DNA of 64,000 nt, taken from JAVVEG01 sp032251455. Lineage in GTDB: Bacteria; Pseudomonadota; Gammaproteobacteria; Pseudomonadales; Pseudohongiellaceae. The position numbers and the translations under genes were made by a program. The DNA lies in the NCBI GenBank assembly GCA_032251455.1, contig JAVVEG010000013.1, positions 1 through 64,000 on the forward strand, read 5' to 3'. Shown one piece after another: positions 7,632-16,373 of the stretch (positions within the stretch are counted from its first letter, which is position 1; every line of letters begins with the position of its first letter). The notes below the pieces were generated by a model. That model was not told the DNA's origin, made no database searches, and saw nothing but the letters and a program-made list of their open reading frames with translations.

Positions 7632-9839
7632 ATGCTAAACGAGCAGGTCAAGAGTACCATTCAACAGGCTTACCGGCAGATTCTGGCTGGGCGGGGACTC
7701 AACCCCCGTAGCGGACAAAGGCTGATGATAGCCGAGATTGCGAAGAGTCTGGCCTCCATCAGTGTAATCAGCAAGCTGGAAGAGGATGAGCCCGAGCAGA
7801 ACAAGGAGCAGGCTCCAGGGCCGATCTGCGTTGTGGAAGCCGGTACCGGCACCGGCAAGACCCTGGCCTATGTGCTCGGGACCCTGCCCCTGGCGAAGTA
7901 TCTGGGCAAGAAGGTAGTCCTGTCGACGGCAACGGTTGCGCTGCAGGAGCAGGTGGTGCTCAAGGATCTGCCGGATATCAAGGCCCACAGTGACCTGGAT
8001 TTCAGTTACACCCTGGCCAAGGGGAGGGGACGTTATCTCTGTCTTTCCAGGCTGGAGGGGGTGCTGCAGGGTAATGCCAGCCAGAACGCCCTGGCTGATC
8101 TGTTTGGAGAGCAATTTGCCAGCCCGGATGGTGTCAGCCTCGATCTGTACCAGGCGATGTTGAGCAAACTCAATGCTGGGCAATGGCAGGGGGACCGGGA
8201 TGACTGGGACACCCTGCTGGCCGATGCGCAATGGCGACCGGTGACGGTAGAACATGGCCAGTGCAGTGGACAAAAATGCAGCAACTTCGGCAATTGTTGT
8301 TTCTATCAGGCGCGGGAACAGGTGCTGAAGGCTGATTGCGTCGTTGCCAATCACGATCTGGTATTGGCCGATCTGGCCTTGGGCGGCGGCGCCATACTGC
8401 CGGCGCCGGCAGACACCATTTATATCTTTGATGAAGCGCACCATCTGCCGGTCAAGGCCAATCAACATTTCGCCTGCTTCACCCGCCTCAAGGGCAGCCT
8501 GCAGTGGCTGGATCAATCACTCAAAACCCTGGGCAGGCTGGCGGCAGACACGGTGCTGTCGGAGAGTTCAACAATCAGGCGCGAGCAAGAGCAGATTCAT
8601 GCCCTGATACAGGTGATACAAAAGGGGCTGCTTGCCGTACAGCCATTGCTGGAACAGTTGCTGCAGGACGGCAATGCTGGCAGACGGGAGCAGCGCCCGG
8701 GAACCGACAGCCAGCTTACCTTCGAGTCGGGTGTGGTTCCTGCCGCGCTGGGTGAACCTGGTCAGGCCCTTGCCGGGCAATTTCTTGGGCTGACAGCGTA
8801 TCTGCAACAAATCACAGATGATCTGAAAAAAGATATGGAAAGTGGTGAGAGCCTGCCTCGCAGACGGCAGGCCGAGCAGTGGTTTCCCTTGCTCGGCAGC
8901 ATGGCCGCCAGGGCCGAGGCCAATGCCACCCTGTGGACACGGTTTTCTCAACAGGATCAGTCAGGACAGGCACCGTGGGCGCGCTGGCTGGGCTTGGTGG
9001 AGCAAGATGGCAATCAGGATATCAGCCTCAACTGCAGTCCCGTACTGGCCGCCAACACACTGACCGAGCATCTCTGGAGTCACTGTGCCGGTGCGGTTCT
9101 AACCTCGGCCACCCTGTCTGCACTGGGTAGTTTTGATTTGCTGAAGATGCGGGCCGGTCTGCCTGCCCATGCGGTTTACCACCGCATAGCCAGCCCGTTT
9201 CGTTATGCAGAAGCTGCCTGCCTGGTCATCCCCCGTCTGGACTGTGATCCCAGTGACAGCGAACGTCATACCCAGGCATTGATTACGGTATTGCCGACTC
9301 TGCTGAAAAGAGATGAAGCCGCCTTGATGCTGTTCAGTTCCAGAAAGCAGATGCGGGATGTTCTGGACAGGCTGGACAGCTCATGGCAGGACATTATCCT
9401 GTGCCAGGATGACTATCAGAAGTCCCAGTTGCTGGCCTTCCATCGGCAACGCATCGACCGGAATGAGCCGAGCATCATTTTTGGCCTGGCCAGTTTTGCC
9501 GAAGGGGTGGATTTACCGGGCAAGTATTGCCGGCATGTATTGATCGCCAAGATTCCATTTACCGTGCCCAATGATCCGGTAGAATCGACACTGGCACATT
9601 GGCTGGAGCAACAGGGCGAAAACCCATTCATGCGGCTGTCGGTGCCGGAGGCGGCGCTGCGCCTGGTGCAGGCAAGTGGCAGGCTGTTGCGTAATGAAAC
9701 CGATACCGGAACCATCACGCTCTTTGACGAACGCATCGTCAGCAAGCGCTATGGTCAGGCGATCATGGATTCCCTGCCACCTTTCCGGCGGGTCATCTTC
9801 CCGGCGCTGGAAACAAGCGGGCAGGTGGTGGAAGAATAG
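7632..9839 (+). CDS. dinG: ATP-dependent DNA helicase DinG
   Basis: A 735-residue superfamily-2 helicase of the XPD/DinG group with 5'-3' polarity, which removes R-loops and other obstacles from DNA. Walker A is EAGTGTGKT (69-77) and the DEAH box is residues 267-270. The four iron-sulfur ligands C137, C211, C216 and C222 have exactly the spacing of E. coli DinG (74, 5 and 6 residues). The C-terminal helicase motifs include GLASFAEGVDLPG and QASGRLLRN. ATG 7632 follows a weak purine-rich stretch. It is transcribed alone, divergently from the DUF349 gene. E. coli dinG is LexA-regulated, but I see no LexA box here. Confidence 0.93.
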   Translation: MLNEQVKSTIQQAYRQILAGRGLNPRSGQRLMIAEIAKSLASISVISKLEEDEPEQNKEQAPGPICVVEAGTGTGKTLAYVLGTLPLAKYLGKKVVLSTATVALQEQVVLKDLPDIKAHSDLDFSYTLAKGRGRYLCLSRLEGVLQGNASQNALADLFGEQFASPDGVSLDLYQAMLSKLNAGQWQGDRDDWDTLLADAQWRPVTVEHGQCSGQKCSNFGNCCFYQAREQVLKADCVVANHDLVLADLALGGGAILPAPADTIYIFDEAHHLPVKANQHFACFTRLKGSLQWLDQSLKTLGRLAADTVLSESSTIRREQEQIHALIQVIQKGLLAVQPLLEQLLQDGNAGRREQRPGTDSQLTFESGVVPAALGEPGQALAGQFLGLTAYLQQITDDLKKDMESGESLPRRRQAEQWFPLLGSMAARAEANATLWTRFSQQDQSGQAPWARWLGLVEQDGNQDISLNCSPVLAANTLTEHLWSHCAGAVLTSATLSALGSFDLLKMRAGLPAHAVYHRIASPFRYAEAACLVIPRLDCDPSDSERHTQALITVLPTLLKRDEAALMLFSSRKQMRDVLDRLDSSWQDIILCQDDYQKSQLLAFHRQRIDRNEPSIIFGLASFAEGVDLPGKYCRHVLIAKIPFTVPNDPVESTLAHWLEQQGENPFMRLSVPEAALRLVQASGRLLRNETDTGTITLFDERIVSKRYGQAIMDSLPPFRRVIFPALETSGQVVEE

Positions 9840-9862
9840 CGGGGCTTTGGTCCTTAAATAGT

Positions 9863-10051
9863 TCAGCGCCGGGTGTAGGCGACTCCCGCCTTTTTATCAA
9901 TTCTCCAGGCCAGCACTGCGCTGGCAATCAGTGCCAGCAGGGTGACCAGTAAGGGCTGTTCCATGATTACACCCAGCCCAAACCCCAGGAACAAGCCTCC
10001 AGACAGACACAGAGGCATGACACTACTGGCTTTCTTTTTGCGTTTGGACAC
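9863..10051 (-). CDS. Small membrane protein of unknown function
   Basis: A 62-residue product with a Lys/Arg-rich N-terminus (SKRKKK) followed by two hydrophobic segments (about residues 12-30 and 33-48) and a basic tail ending in TRR. This suggests a small inner-membrane protein with both ends in the cytoplasm. I start it at GTG 10051 because AAGGAG (10059-10064) lies exactly seven bases upstream; a TTG at 10069 would put that ribosome-binding site inside the gene. It follows the PPIase gene on the same strand. I do not recognise a family. Confidence 0.55.
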   Translation of the reverse strand: MSKRKKKASSVMPLCLSGGLFLGFGLGVIMEQPLLVTLLALIASAVLAWRIDKKAGVAYTRR

Positions 10052-10082
10052 CTTGTCACTCCTTTTCAAGTCGTTGTACTTT

Positions 10083-10118
10083 TTGTTATTGGGTTTGTTA
10101 TCGGGTTTATTATCGCGG
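10083..10118. repeat. 12-bp tandem repeat across the PPIase stop codon
   Basis: Three units, TTGTTATTGGGT, TTGTTATCGGGT and the more divergent TTATTATCGCGG, lie at 10083-10094, 10095-10106 and 10107-10118. The TAA stop of the minus-strand PPIase gene (10110-10112) lies inside the third unit, so the repeat is at the very 3' end of that gene. Confidence 0.75.
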
Positions 10119-11036
10119 TCTTGCCGGGATCAAGCCGTTGGTAGTGGTCGTGGGGTTTAGCACCTGACGGATTTCGTAAATAGTGGTGGCGGCAAAGGCC
10201 GGATTACTGGTATTTCCGGCTGCGGCGAGAATACGATCGGCAATCAACAGGCCATCAACCACCTGACCTATGACGGTGTTGCGTCCTGTCAGCCAGGGGG
10301 TGTCGGTGACAGTGATGAAGAATTCGGTCTGGTTGGTATCCGGGCCGCTATTGGCCATCACCACGCTGCCGCGAAGAGGGCGCAGGGAGACCAGGCGGTT
10401 GCTGTAGCGGTACCCCTGCTGTTGATAGGCTTGCAGCAGGTTCATGGCCTGTAGTTTGGCCAGTATTTCAAATTCGCGCGCGGCCAGCGTCTGTTCATTG
10501 TTGATACCTTCCCGGCGATACAGTGGGATGAGCAATTCCTGTTCCAGATCGGCCTTGTTGCCGATATTCAGCCAGGGATGAGGCCTGTTCAGCTCATCGA
10601 AGACGGGGATCAGGTTCAGGCCAAGCTGCTGGGCATTGATTTCATCAGCAATGTGATAATCCGGACGCGGCGAGTTCTCGTCTCTCGGCGCCCCGGCCTG
10701 GATCAATGTGCCGGGAATGACGCGATGAAAGCGCAGGCCATCATACCAGGGGATATTCAGGCTCTGGCCACTGACGGGGTCGGTCACATCAGCCCGGCCT
10801 TCAGCCAGGGCAATGAAATTGGCGACATTAGCGGGAGCGGCGTCCGGGAAAAGCTCCATATAGATATCGCCCCGTGATGTTTTCATCATCAGCAGCGGAT
10901 TATCCGTCTGGCTCATATTGCGGCGGGCAGCTTCCAGGTCGGCATGGGCTGTCTGGCCCAACAGGAAGGCACACAATACCAGCAACAGGGCCTGTGGTAG
11001 CAGACGGTTAGGAAGTGGTGAGGTGATGTTGGTCAT
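10110..11036 (-). CDS. Exported cyclophilin-type peptidyl-prolyl isomerase
   Basis: A 308-residue protein with a signal peptide (hydrophobic 12-27, probable cleavage after AHA at about 32). It should assist folding of periplasmic proteins by proline isomerisation. The cyclophilin core is recognisable as GDIYMELFPDAAP, RFHRVIPGTLIQAG (catalytic arginine in FHRV), GSVVMANSG and QTEFFITVTDTPWL. About 75 residues between DEINAQQ and GSVVMANSG are an insertion not found in simple cyclophilins (usually about 165-190 residues). ATG 11036 is used. It lies upstream of the small membrane protein gene. Confidence 0.82.
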   Translation of the reverse strand: MTNITSPLPNRLLPQALLLVLCAFLLGQTAHADLEAARRNMSQTDNPLLMMKTSRGDIYMELFPDAAPANVANFIALAEGRADVTDPVSGQSLNIPWYDGLRFHRVIPGTLIQAGAPRDENSPRPDYHIADEINAQQLGLNLIPVFDELNRPHPWLNIGNKADLEQELLIPLYRREGINNEQTLAAREFEILAKLQAMNLLQAYQQQGYRYSNRLVSLRPLRGSVVMANSGPDTNQTEFFITVTDTPWLTGRNTVIGQVVDGLLIADRILAAAGNTSNPAFAATTIYEIRQVLNPTTTTNGLIPARPR

Positions 11037-11116
11037 GGCAGCGATTGTAGAGGCAAGGCTTCCCTGATGGCAATTCTCATTTTTGGCAGCGCGATTGTTA
11101 ACAGCTGTTAACAGCC

Positions 11117-11752
11117 CTATTGATAACGCTGCAGGTCTTCGGGCGTATCGATATCCTGCAGAATGGCACTGTCATTGAGCGACACCAGGGTGATGTGTTG
11201 CCGGGCCTGTCGCAGCAATTTTCTACCACCACTGTCCCCTTGCAGCCGGGCCAGTTGGGGAAAGAATTGGCGGCCAAAGCCCACCGGGTTGCCTTGTTCC
11301 TGCTGGTATTGTGGTATCACGATATTATCGGGGCGCAGCTGGGCAAGCAGTTGCTGGTAGCTCGAGGTACGGATGAACGGCATGTCGGCAAGGCAGACCA
11401 GACAGGCCTCCCAGTGACTGACCTGCTGAATGCCGAAGGACAGGGTATGGCCCATGCCCAGATGGGCATCGGGGCAGGAGAATATCTGCAGTGAGGAATC
11501 CGCCGTGGCCGTGGCATGCTCGCGTGTGAAGGCGTGCCGGCGCAGGGTATCCAATTGGCATATCCCGGTATCCAGCACACCCTGTTCGATAAGTTCATTG
11601 CGGGTAATGATGACCATGTTGGGAGTGGCAGCACTGATTCTCTGCAGGGTCTGTTGCAGAACAGTGCTGCCGTTGTCGAGAATGGCGGCAAGTTTACTGC
11701 CGTCGTACCGTGTACTGAAGCCAGCGGCAAGAATCAGTGCGCCTTTGCTCAT
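11117..11752 (-). CDS. MobA/MocA-like nucleotidyltransferase
   Basis: A 211-residue NTP-transferase-fold protein. Its N-terminal signature LILAAGFSTRYDGSKL (6-21) matches the nucleotide-binding loop of MobA/MocA/IspD-type enzymes, with K20 as the conserved lysine. CLADMPF in the middle is the metal-binding DMP motif, and GNPVGFGRQFF follows. MocA adds CMP, and MobA GMP, to molybdopterin cofactor. No molybdenum gene is nearby, so the substrate is not established here. ATG 11752 is taken. It lies downstream of nrdB on the same strand (49 bp gap). Confidence 0.72.
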   Translation of the reverse strand: MSKGALILAAGFSTRYDGSKLAAILDNGSTVLQQTLQRISAATPNMVIITRNELIEQGVLDTGICQLDTLRRHAFTREHATATADSSLQIFSCPDAHLGMGHTLSFGIQQVSHWEACLVCLADMPFIRTSSYQQLLAQLRPDNIVIPQYQQEQGNPVGFGRQFFPQLARLQGDSGGRKLLRQARQHITLVSLNDSAILQDIDTPEDLQRYQ

Positions 11753-11801
11753 CAGGTATCCGTTGTGCCCCTGTGCAAAATTATCACCTTATACCACTGG
11801 C

Positions 11802-13184
11802 CTACTCCCAGACCAGGGCCCCACCAGTCTGATACTCGATGACGCGGGTTTCGAAGAAATTCTTCTCTTTGCGCAAGTCCATGATCTCGGACATCCATGG
11901 AAAGGGATTCTTGACCCCTTTGAACTGTTCCGGCAGTCCGATCTGGATCAGGCGTCGATTGGCGATGAACTGCAGATACTCTTCCATCATGACCGCATTC
12001 ATGCCCAGAACGCCCCGTGGCATGGTATCCCTGGCGTATTCAATTTCAAGCTGGGTCGCCTCCAGAATCATCTGGGTGGCAGTTTCTTTCATCGTATTGT
12101 TCCACAGCTGGGGGTTTTCCAGCTTGATCTGGTTGATCATGTCGATACCGAAATTCAGGTGCATGGATTCATCGCGCAGAATGTACTGGAACTGCTCGGA
12201 CGTGCCAGTCATTTTGTTGCGTCGGCCCATGGACAGGATCTGGGTAAAACCACAGTAGAAGAAAATACCTTCCAGACAACAGTAGAAGGCGATCAGGTTT
12301 TTGAGCAGGGCCTGATCCGTGTCCACCGTGCCGGTTTTGAAATTGGGATCACTCAGGTTGCGGGTGTACTTGAGCCCCCAGGAGGCTTTTTTGGCAACCG
12401 AAGGAACCTCGTGATACATATTGAAGATTTCACCTTCATCCATGCCCAGGGATTCAATGCAGTACTGATAGGCATGGGTATGAATGGCCTCTTCGAAAGC
12501 CTGGCGCAGGATGTACTGGCGACACTCGGGGTTGGTGATCAGCCGGTAAATGGCCAGGACCAGGTTGTTGGCAACCAGGGAATCGGCGGTGGCAAAAAAG
12601 CCCAGGTTGCGTTTGACGATCAGGCGTTCATCGGCAGTCAGGCCATCCTTGTTCTTCCACAGGGCGATATCCGCAGTCATGTTGATTTCCTGCGGCATCC
12701 AGTGGTTGGCGCAACCATCCAGGTATTTCTGCCAGGCCCAGTCGTACTTGAAGGGGACCAGCTGGTTCAGGTCAGCGCGACAATTGATCATGCGCTTGTC
12801 GTCGACGGTCACGCGCTGGGCTGATTCTTCCAGTTCATCCAGACCGATGTTGACATCCAGTTTGGCCAGTGAGTCCATGGCTTTTGCCATCACCTGGCTG
12901 TTGACGATTTCGGCGTTCTGTTCAGCCGGGTTGCGCGCTGCCTGCCGGCTGGTTCCCGCTTCGGCTTCACCTGGAACCCGATGTCCCTTGGCCACGGCCA
13001 GGGCTTCAGCCAGTCTGTGTTCCGCCTCTGTGGCTGAGGCCATCGCGGCCGTATTGCTGCGGTTTGCAGAGGGCGTGGAAGCAGAGAGCGCAGGAGCAGG
13101 CTCGGGCGTCTGAGGTTGAGTTGGTGCAGTTCGTGGCACCGGGCTGGTGTTATCCTCTTCGTAAAATTCATCCCATGAAAGCAT
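11802..13184 (-). CDS. nrdB: Ribonucleoside-diphosphate reductase class Ia, beta subunit
   Basis: The 460-residue radical-generating subunit of ribonucleotide reductase, which makes deoxynucleotides with NrdA. Diiron ligands are visible in FEEAIHTHAY and RDESMHLNFG, and in DIALWKN near the first carboxylate. The tyrosine of the radical site probably lies in HAYQY. The end, EYQTGGALVWE, is the NrdA-docking tail. Residues 1-7 (MLSWDEF) are conserved in Pseudomonas-type NrdB, but residues about 13-90 are a low-complexity Pro/Ala/Ser/Thr extension, so the protein is about 80 residues longer than E. coli NrdB. It lies 62 bp downstream of nrdA. Confidence 0.93.
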   Translation of the reverse strand: MLSWDEFYEEDNTSPVPRTAPTQPQTPEPAPALSASTPSANRSNTAAMASATEAEHRLAEALAVAKGHRVPGEAEAGTSRQAARNPAEQNAEIVNSQVMAKAMDSLAKLDVNIGLDELEESAQRVTVDDKRMINCRADLNQLVPFKYDWAWQKYLDGCANHWMPQEINMTADIALWKNKDGLTADERLIVKRNLGFFATADSLVANNLVLAIYRLITNPECRQYILRQAFEEAIHTHAYQYCIESLGMDEGEIFNMYHEVPSVAKKASWGLKYTRNLSDPNFKTGTVDTDQALLKNLIAFYCCLEGIFFYCGFTQILSMGRRNKMTGTSEQFQYILRDESMHLNFGIDMINQIKLENPQLWNNTMKETATQMILEATQLEIEYARDTMPRGVLGMNAVMMEEYLQFIANRRLIQIGLPEQFKGVKNPFPWMSEIMDLRKEKNFFETRVIEYQTGGALVWE

Positions 13185-13246
13185 GATTACCCCCTATTGA
13201 TATTTGTTGCTGCTGCCAGGCAGCATTGCTTCAGTTGCGATAGTCC

Positions 13247-16099
13247 TCATTGGCAGGCCTCACAGTCCGGGTCATCGATCGAACAGGCCATTGGGACAGC
13301 GGCCGGTTCGCTGGCAACCTTGTTCAGGCTGTGGTCGGAAATAGTCGATTTCTCCGTGGTGGTGGCAGCCAGTGAGCGCAGGTAATAGGTCGTTTTCAGA
13401 CCGCACAGCCAGGCCATGCGGTAGGTGACATCAAGTTTCTTGCCATTGGCACCGGCAATGTACAGGTTCAGCGACTGGGCCTGGTCGATCCATTTCTGGC
13501 GTCGGCTGGCCGCTTCCACCAGCCAGCGCGGCTCCACTTCGAAAGCTGTGGCATAAATATCCTTGATGTGCTGCGGGATGCGATCGATCTGCTGGACACT
13601 GCCATTGTAGTATTTCAGGTCATTGACCATGACGTTATCCCACAGGCCCAGTTGCTTGAGATCGCGCACCAGATAAGGATTCACCACGGTAAATTCACCG
13701 GAGAGATTCGATTTGACATACAGGTTCTGGTAGGTCGGTTCGATGGACTGGGAAACGCCGGTGATATTGGCGATTGTTGCCGTAGGCGCAATGGCCAGGA
13801 CATTCGAGTTGCGCATGCCGACAGCCTGGATCCGAGCGCGCAGACTGTCCCAGTCCAGGGTCTGGTCGAAATTGACCTGCAGGTAGCGCTCGCCGCGTAC
13901 TTCCTGCAGAAGTTTCAGCGAATCGATGGGCAGAATACCCTGGTCCCACAGTGAGCCCTTGTAGCTTTGATAGCAGCCACGCTCCTCGGCCAGGTCGGTG
14001 GAGGCCTGGATGGCATGGTAGCTGATGATTTCCATGGACCGGTCGGCAAACTGGACAGCCTGTTCAGAGCCATAGGCAATTTTCTGGAGGTAGAGCGCAT
14101 CCTGAAAACCCATGATACCCATGCCGACCGGGCGATGTTTCAGGTTGGAGTTTTCAGCCTGGGGAACCGAGTAGTAATTGATGTCGATGACATTGTCGAG
14201 CATGCGCACCGCAGTCTTGATGGTGCGTTCCAGTTTGGTTTCATCCAGCCCGTTCTCGCTGACATGATTGACCAGGTTTACCGAGCCGAGGTTGCAGACA
14301 GCTATCTCCTCGGCACTGGTATTGAGCGTGATTTCCGTGCACAGATTGGAGGAGTGGATGGTGCCCACATGCTGCTGTGGAGAGCGCACATTGCAGGCAT
14401 CCTTGAAGGTGATCCAGGGGTGACCGGTTTCAAACAGCATGGATAACATCTTGCGCCACAGGTCCTTGGCACGTACTGATTTATAGATTTCCATCTGTCC
14501 GGCAGCGGCCTTGCGCTCATATTCCAGGTAGGCCTCTTCAAATGCCTGGCCATGCAGGTCGTGCAGATCAGGCACGTTATTGGGCGAGAACAGGGTCCAC
14601 TCACCGTCTTCGAACACCCGTTTCATGAACAGATCGGGGATCCAGTTGGCGGTATTCATGTCGTGTGCCCGACGACGGTCATCGCCGGTATTCTTGCGCA
14701 GTTCCAGGAATTCCTCGATATCCAGATGCCAGGTTTCCAGGTAGGAGCAGACTGCGCCCTTGCGCTTGCCGCCCTGGTTGACAGCAACCGCCGTATCGTT
14801 GACCACTTTCAGAAAGGGAACGATCCCCTGCGATCTGCCATTGGTGCCCTTGATATGTGCTCCCAGCGCACGTACCGGCGTCCAGTCATTGCCCAGGCCA
14901 CCCGCCCACTTGGACAGCATGGCGTTATCCTTGATGGCACTGTAAATGCCATGCAGGTCGTCGGGCACCGTGGTCAGGAAACAGGAAGACAACTGGGGTC
15001 TCAGCGTCCCGGAATTGAACAGTTGCGGGGTGGAGACCATGTAGTCGAAACTGGAAATCAGATTGTAGAACTCGATGGCTCGTTCTTCCCGGTTGGCTTC
15101 ATTGCTGGCCAGCCCCATGGCGACCCGCATGTAGAAAATCTGCGGCAGCTCGAAACGGACGTCGTTGCTGTGGATGAAATAACGGTCATACAGGGTTTGC
15201 AGGCCCAGATAGGTAAACTGGGTATCACGTTCGGCATTCAGTGCTTCACCAAGCCGTTCCAGGTCGTATTCAAGCAGGTGCGGAGACAGCAGGCCAAGCT
15301 CGATGCCTTTTTCGATATAGGGTTTGAGCAGGGCTGGGTAACGGTAGTACATCTCCGACTGGGTGGCACTGTCACCCTGGCCAAGGAACGCCAGCGCCTC
15401 CGAGCGCAGGGTGTCGAGCAGCAGCCGGGCAGTGACATAGGAGTAATTGGGGTCCTGTTCAACCAGGGTGCGCGCAGTGATCACGGCCGAGGTGCGCACA
15501 TCCTCGATTTTCACGCCCGGATACAGGTTGCGAATGGTTTCCTCGTAGATGACATCGGCAGAGACATTCTCCAGGCCGGCACAGGCTTCATCGATGACGG
15601 TGCGCAGCCGTCCGCTGTCCAGGGGAGCCTGGCTGCCATCGGTATAGGTGACCGTAATGGCATCCTCGGCAGACTCCTGCTGGCGCGTGCGTTGTTCACG
15701 CAGGCGGGCGTGCTCGGCGCGATAGATCACATAGCTGCGGGCGACCTTGTGTTCTCCGGTACGCATCAGGGCCAGTTCAACCTGATCCTGGATATCCTCG
15801 ATATGGATGGTGCCGCCCGAGGGCATGCGTCGGTTGAAAATGACGGTAATCTGTTGCCCCAGCTTGGCGATGGTCTCGCGTACCCGGGAGGAGGCGGCGG
15901 CCGTGCCACCTTCCACCGCCAGGTAGGCCTTGGTGATCGCAACAATGATCTTGGATTCGTCGTAGGGCACGACAGCTCCGTTGCGCTTGATGACCCGGAT
16001 CTGTCCTGGTGCGGTGGACGGTGCCGGTGCAGCGTGCTGCGAGCGGGTGAAAGTGGCAGAGGATTGGCCGGGCTGCTTGGGATTGGTGTCGGTGTGCAT
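13247..16099 (-). CDS. nrdA: Ribonucleoside-diphosphate reductase class Ia, alpha subunit
   Basis: The 950-residue catalytic subunit that reduces ribonucleoside diphosphates. Two ATP-cone regulatory modules can be read at the N-terminus (about 35-135, starting IRVIKRNGAVVPYDESK, and about 150-240, starting ITVTYTDGSQ). Active-site cysteines appear in QLSSCFLTTVPDD and SSNLCTEITLN, and the C-terminal DCEACQ carries the cysteine pair that re-reduces the site. The length matches the Pseudomonas-type enzyme rather than the 761-residue E. coli form. ATG 16099 has GGAGATATTC upstream. The upstream region holds candidate NrdR boxes and DnaA-like repeats. It is cotranscribed with nrdB. Confidence 0.95.
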   Translation of the reverse strand: MHTDTNPKQPGQSSATFTRSQHAAPAPSTAPGQIRVIKRNGAVVPYDESKIIVAITKAYLAVEGGTAAASSRVRETIAKLGQQITVIFNRRMPSGGTIHIEDIQDQVELALMRTGEHKVARSYVIYRAEHARLREQRTRQQESAEDAITVTYTDGSQAPLDSGRLRTVIDEACAGLENVSADVIYEETIRNLYPGVKIEDVRTSAVITARTLVEQDPNYSYVTARLLLDTLRSEALAFLGQGDSATQSEMYYRYPALLKPYIEKGIELGLLSPHLLEYDLERLGEALNAERDTQFTYLGLQTLYDRYFIHSNDVRFELPQIFYMRVAMGLASNEANREERAIEFYNLISSFDYMVSTPQLFNSGTLRPQLSSCFLTTVPDDLHGIYSAIKDNAMLSKWAGGLGNDWTPVRALGAHIKGTNGRSQGIVPFLKVVNDTAVAVNQGGKRKGAVCSYLETWHLDIEEFLELRKNTGDDRRRAHDMNTANWIPDLFMKRVFEDGEWTLFSPNNVPDLHDLHGQAFEEAYLEYERKAAAGQMEIYKSVRAKDLWRKMLSMLFETGHPWITFKDACNVRSPQQHVGTIHSSNLCTEITLNTSAEEIAVCNLGSVNLVNHVSENGLDETKLERTIKTAVRMLDNVIDINYYSVPQAENSNLKHRPVGMGIMGFQDALYLQKIAYGSEQAVQFADRSMEIISYHAIQASTDLAEERGCYQSYKGSLWDQGILPIDSLKLLQEVRGERYLQVNFDQTLDWDSLRARIQAVGMRNSNVLAIAPTATIANITGVSQSIEPTYQNLYVKSNLSGEFTVVNPYLVRDLKQLGLWDNVMVNDLKYYNGSVQQIDRIPQHIKDIYATAFEVEPRWLVEAASRRQKWIDQAQSLNLYIAGANGKKLDVTYRMAWLCGLKTTYYLRSLAATTTEKSTISDHSLNKVASEPAAVPMACSIDDPDCEACQ

Positions 16100-16185
16100 G
16101 AATATCTCCGTGATTTATTCCATGGTTCACGATTTTTATATATGAAAAGCGGTGCAGCGCTGGAAGCTCGCAAGAGCTGACTTCC

Positions 16186-16201
16186 ATACTACATATAGGT
16201 G
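16186..16201. promoter_or_regulatory. Candidate NrdR box 1
   Basis: The core CTACATATAG (16189-16198) agrees at 9 of 10 positions with the NrdR consensus core CWATATATWG; the flanks match less well. It lies about 90 bp upstream of nrdA and exactly 31 bp from a second, weaker match, the helical phasing typical of paired NrdR boxes. Confidence 0.5.
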
Positions 16202-16216
16202 TTTTTCGGGTCAGAG

Positions 16217-16232
16217 CCACAAGATAGTGCGG
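16217..16232. promoter_or_regulatory. Candidate NrdR box 2
   Basis: The core CAAGATAGTG (16220-16229) agrees at about 8 of 10 positions with the NrdR core and starts 31 bp after the first box. NrdR is the ATP/dATP-sensing repressor of ribonucleotide reductase genes; the pair is the main evidence, since this copy alone is weak. Confidence 0.4.
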
Positions 16233-16259
16233 TTTGGGGGGGATTGCAAGTGCTTTTTA

Positions 16260-16290
16260 TGTGGATATGATGTGGACAAGATGTGGATGT
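16260..16290 (-). promoter_or_regulatory. Three DnaA-box-like 9-mers at 11-bp spacing
   Basis: TGTGGATAT (16260-16268), TGTGGACAA (16271-16279) and TGTGGATGT (16282-16290) are reverse-strand matches to the DnaA box TTATCCACA (8, 8 and 7 of 9). They repeat every 11 bp, so they lie on one face of the helix. DnaA boxes regulate nrdAB in E. coli, so a role in tying nrd transcription to replication is a reasonable inference. Confidence 0.5.
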
Positions 16291-16292
16291 TC

Positions 16293-16323
16293 ACCGCGCG
16301 AGCCAGCCCTGAGCTCGCGCGGT
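16293..16323. other. Strong GC-rich hairpin between nrdA and argF
   Basis: An 11-bp perfect stem (ACCGCGCGAGC at 16293-16303 with its complement at 16313-16323) has a 9-base loop. It lies about 50-80 bp past the argF stop. No T-run follows on either strand, so it is not a classical intrinsic terminator, though it may still end argF transcription or act as an insulator upstream of nrdA. Confidence 0.5.
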
Positions 16324-16347
16324 CGGCGCGATGACTTTTCTGAGGGT

Positions 16348-16373
16348 CAGGTCTGAGGCTCAGGTCTGAGGCT
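16348..16373. repeat. 13-bp direct repeat at the argF stop codon
   Basis: CAGGTCTGAGGCT occurs twice in tandem (16348-16360, 16361-16373), with a partial third copy running into argF. The argF stop codon (16373-16375) sits at the repeat boundary. Confidence 0.8.

Noticed and set aside
11430..12824. 464-codon open frame on the plus strand
   Set aside because: Antisense to nrdB and the nucleotidyltransferase; no ribosome-binding site or family resemblance.
14552..16180. 542-codon open frame on the plus strand
   Set aside because: It lies wholly antisense to nrdA, whose conserved motifs are unmistakable; the frame has no recognisable domain and reflects codon bias on the other strand.
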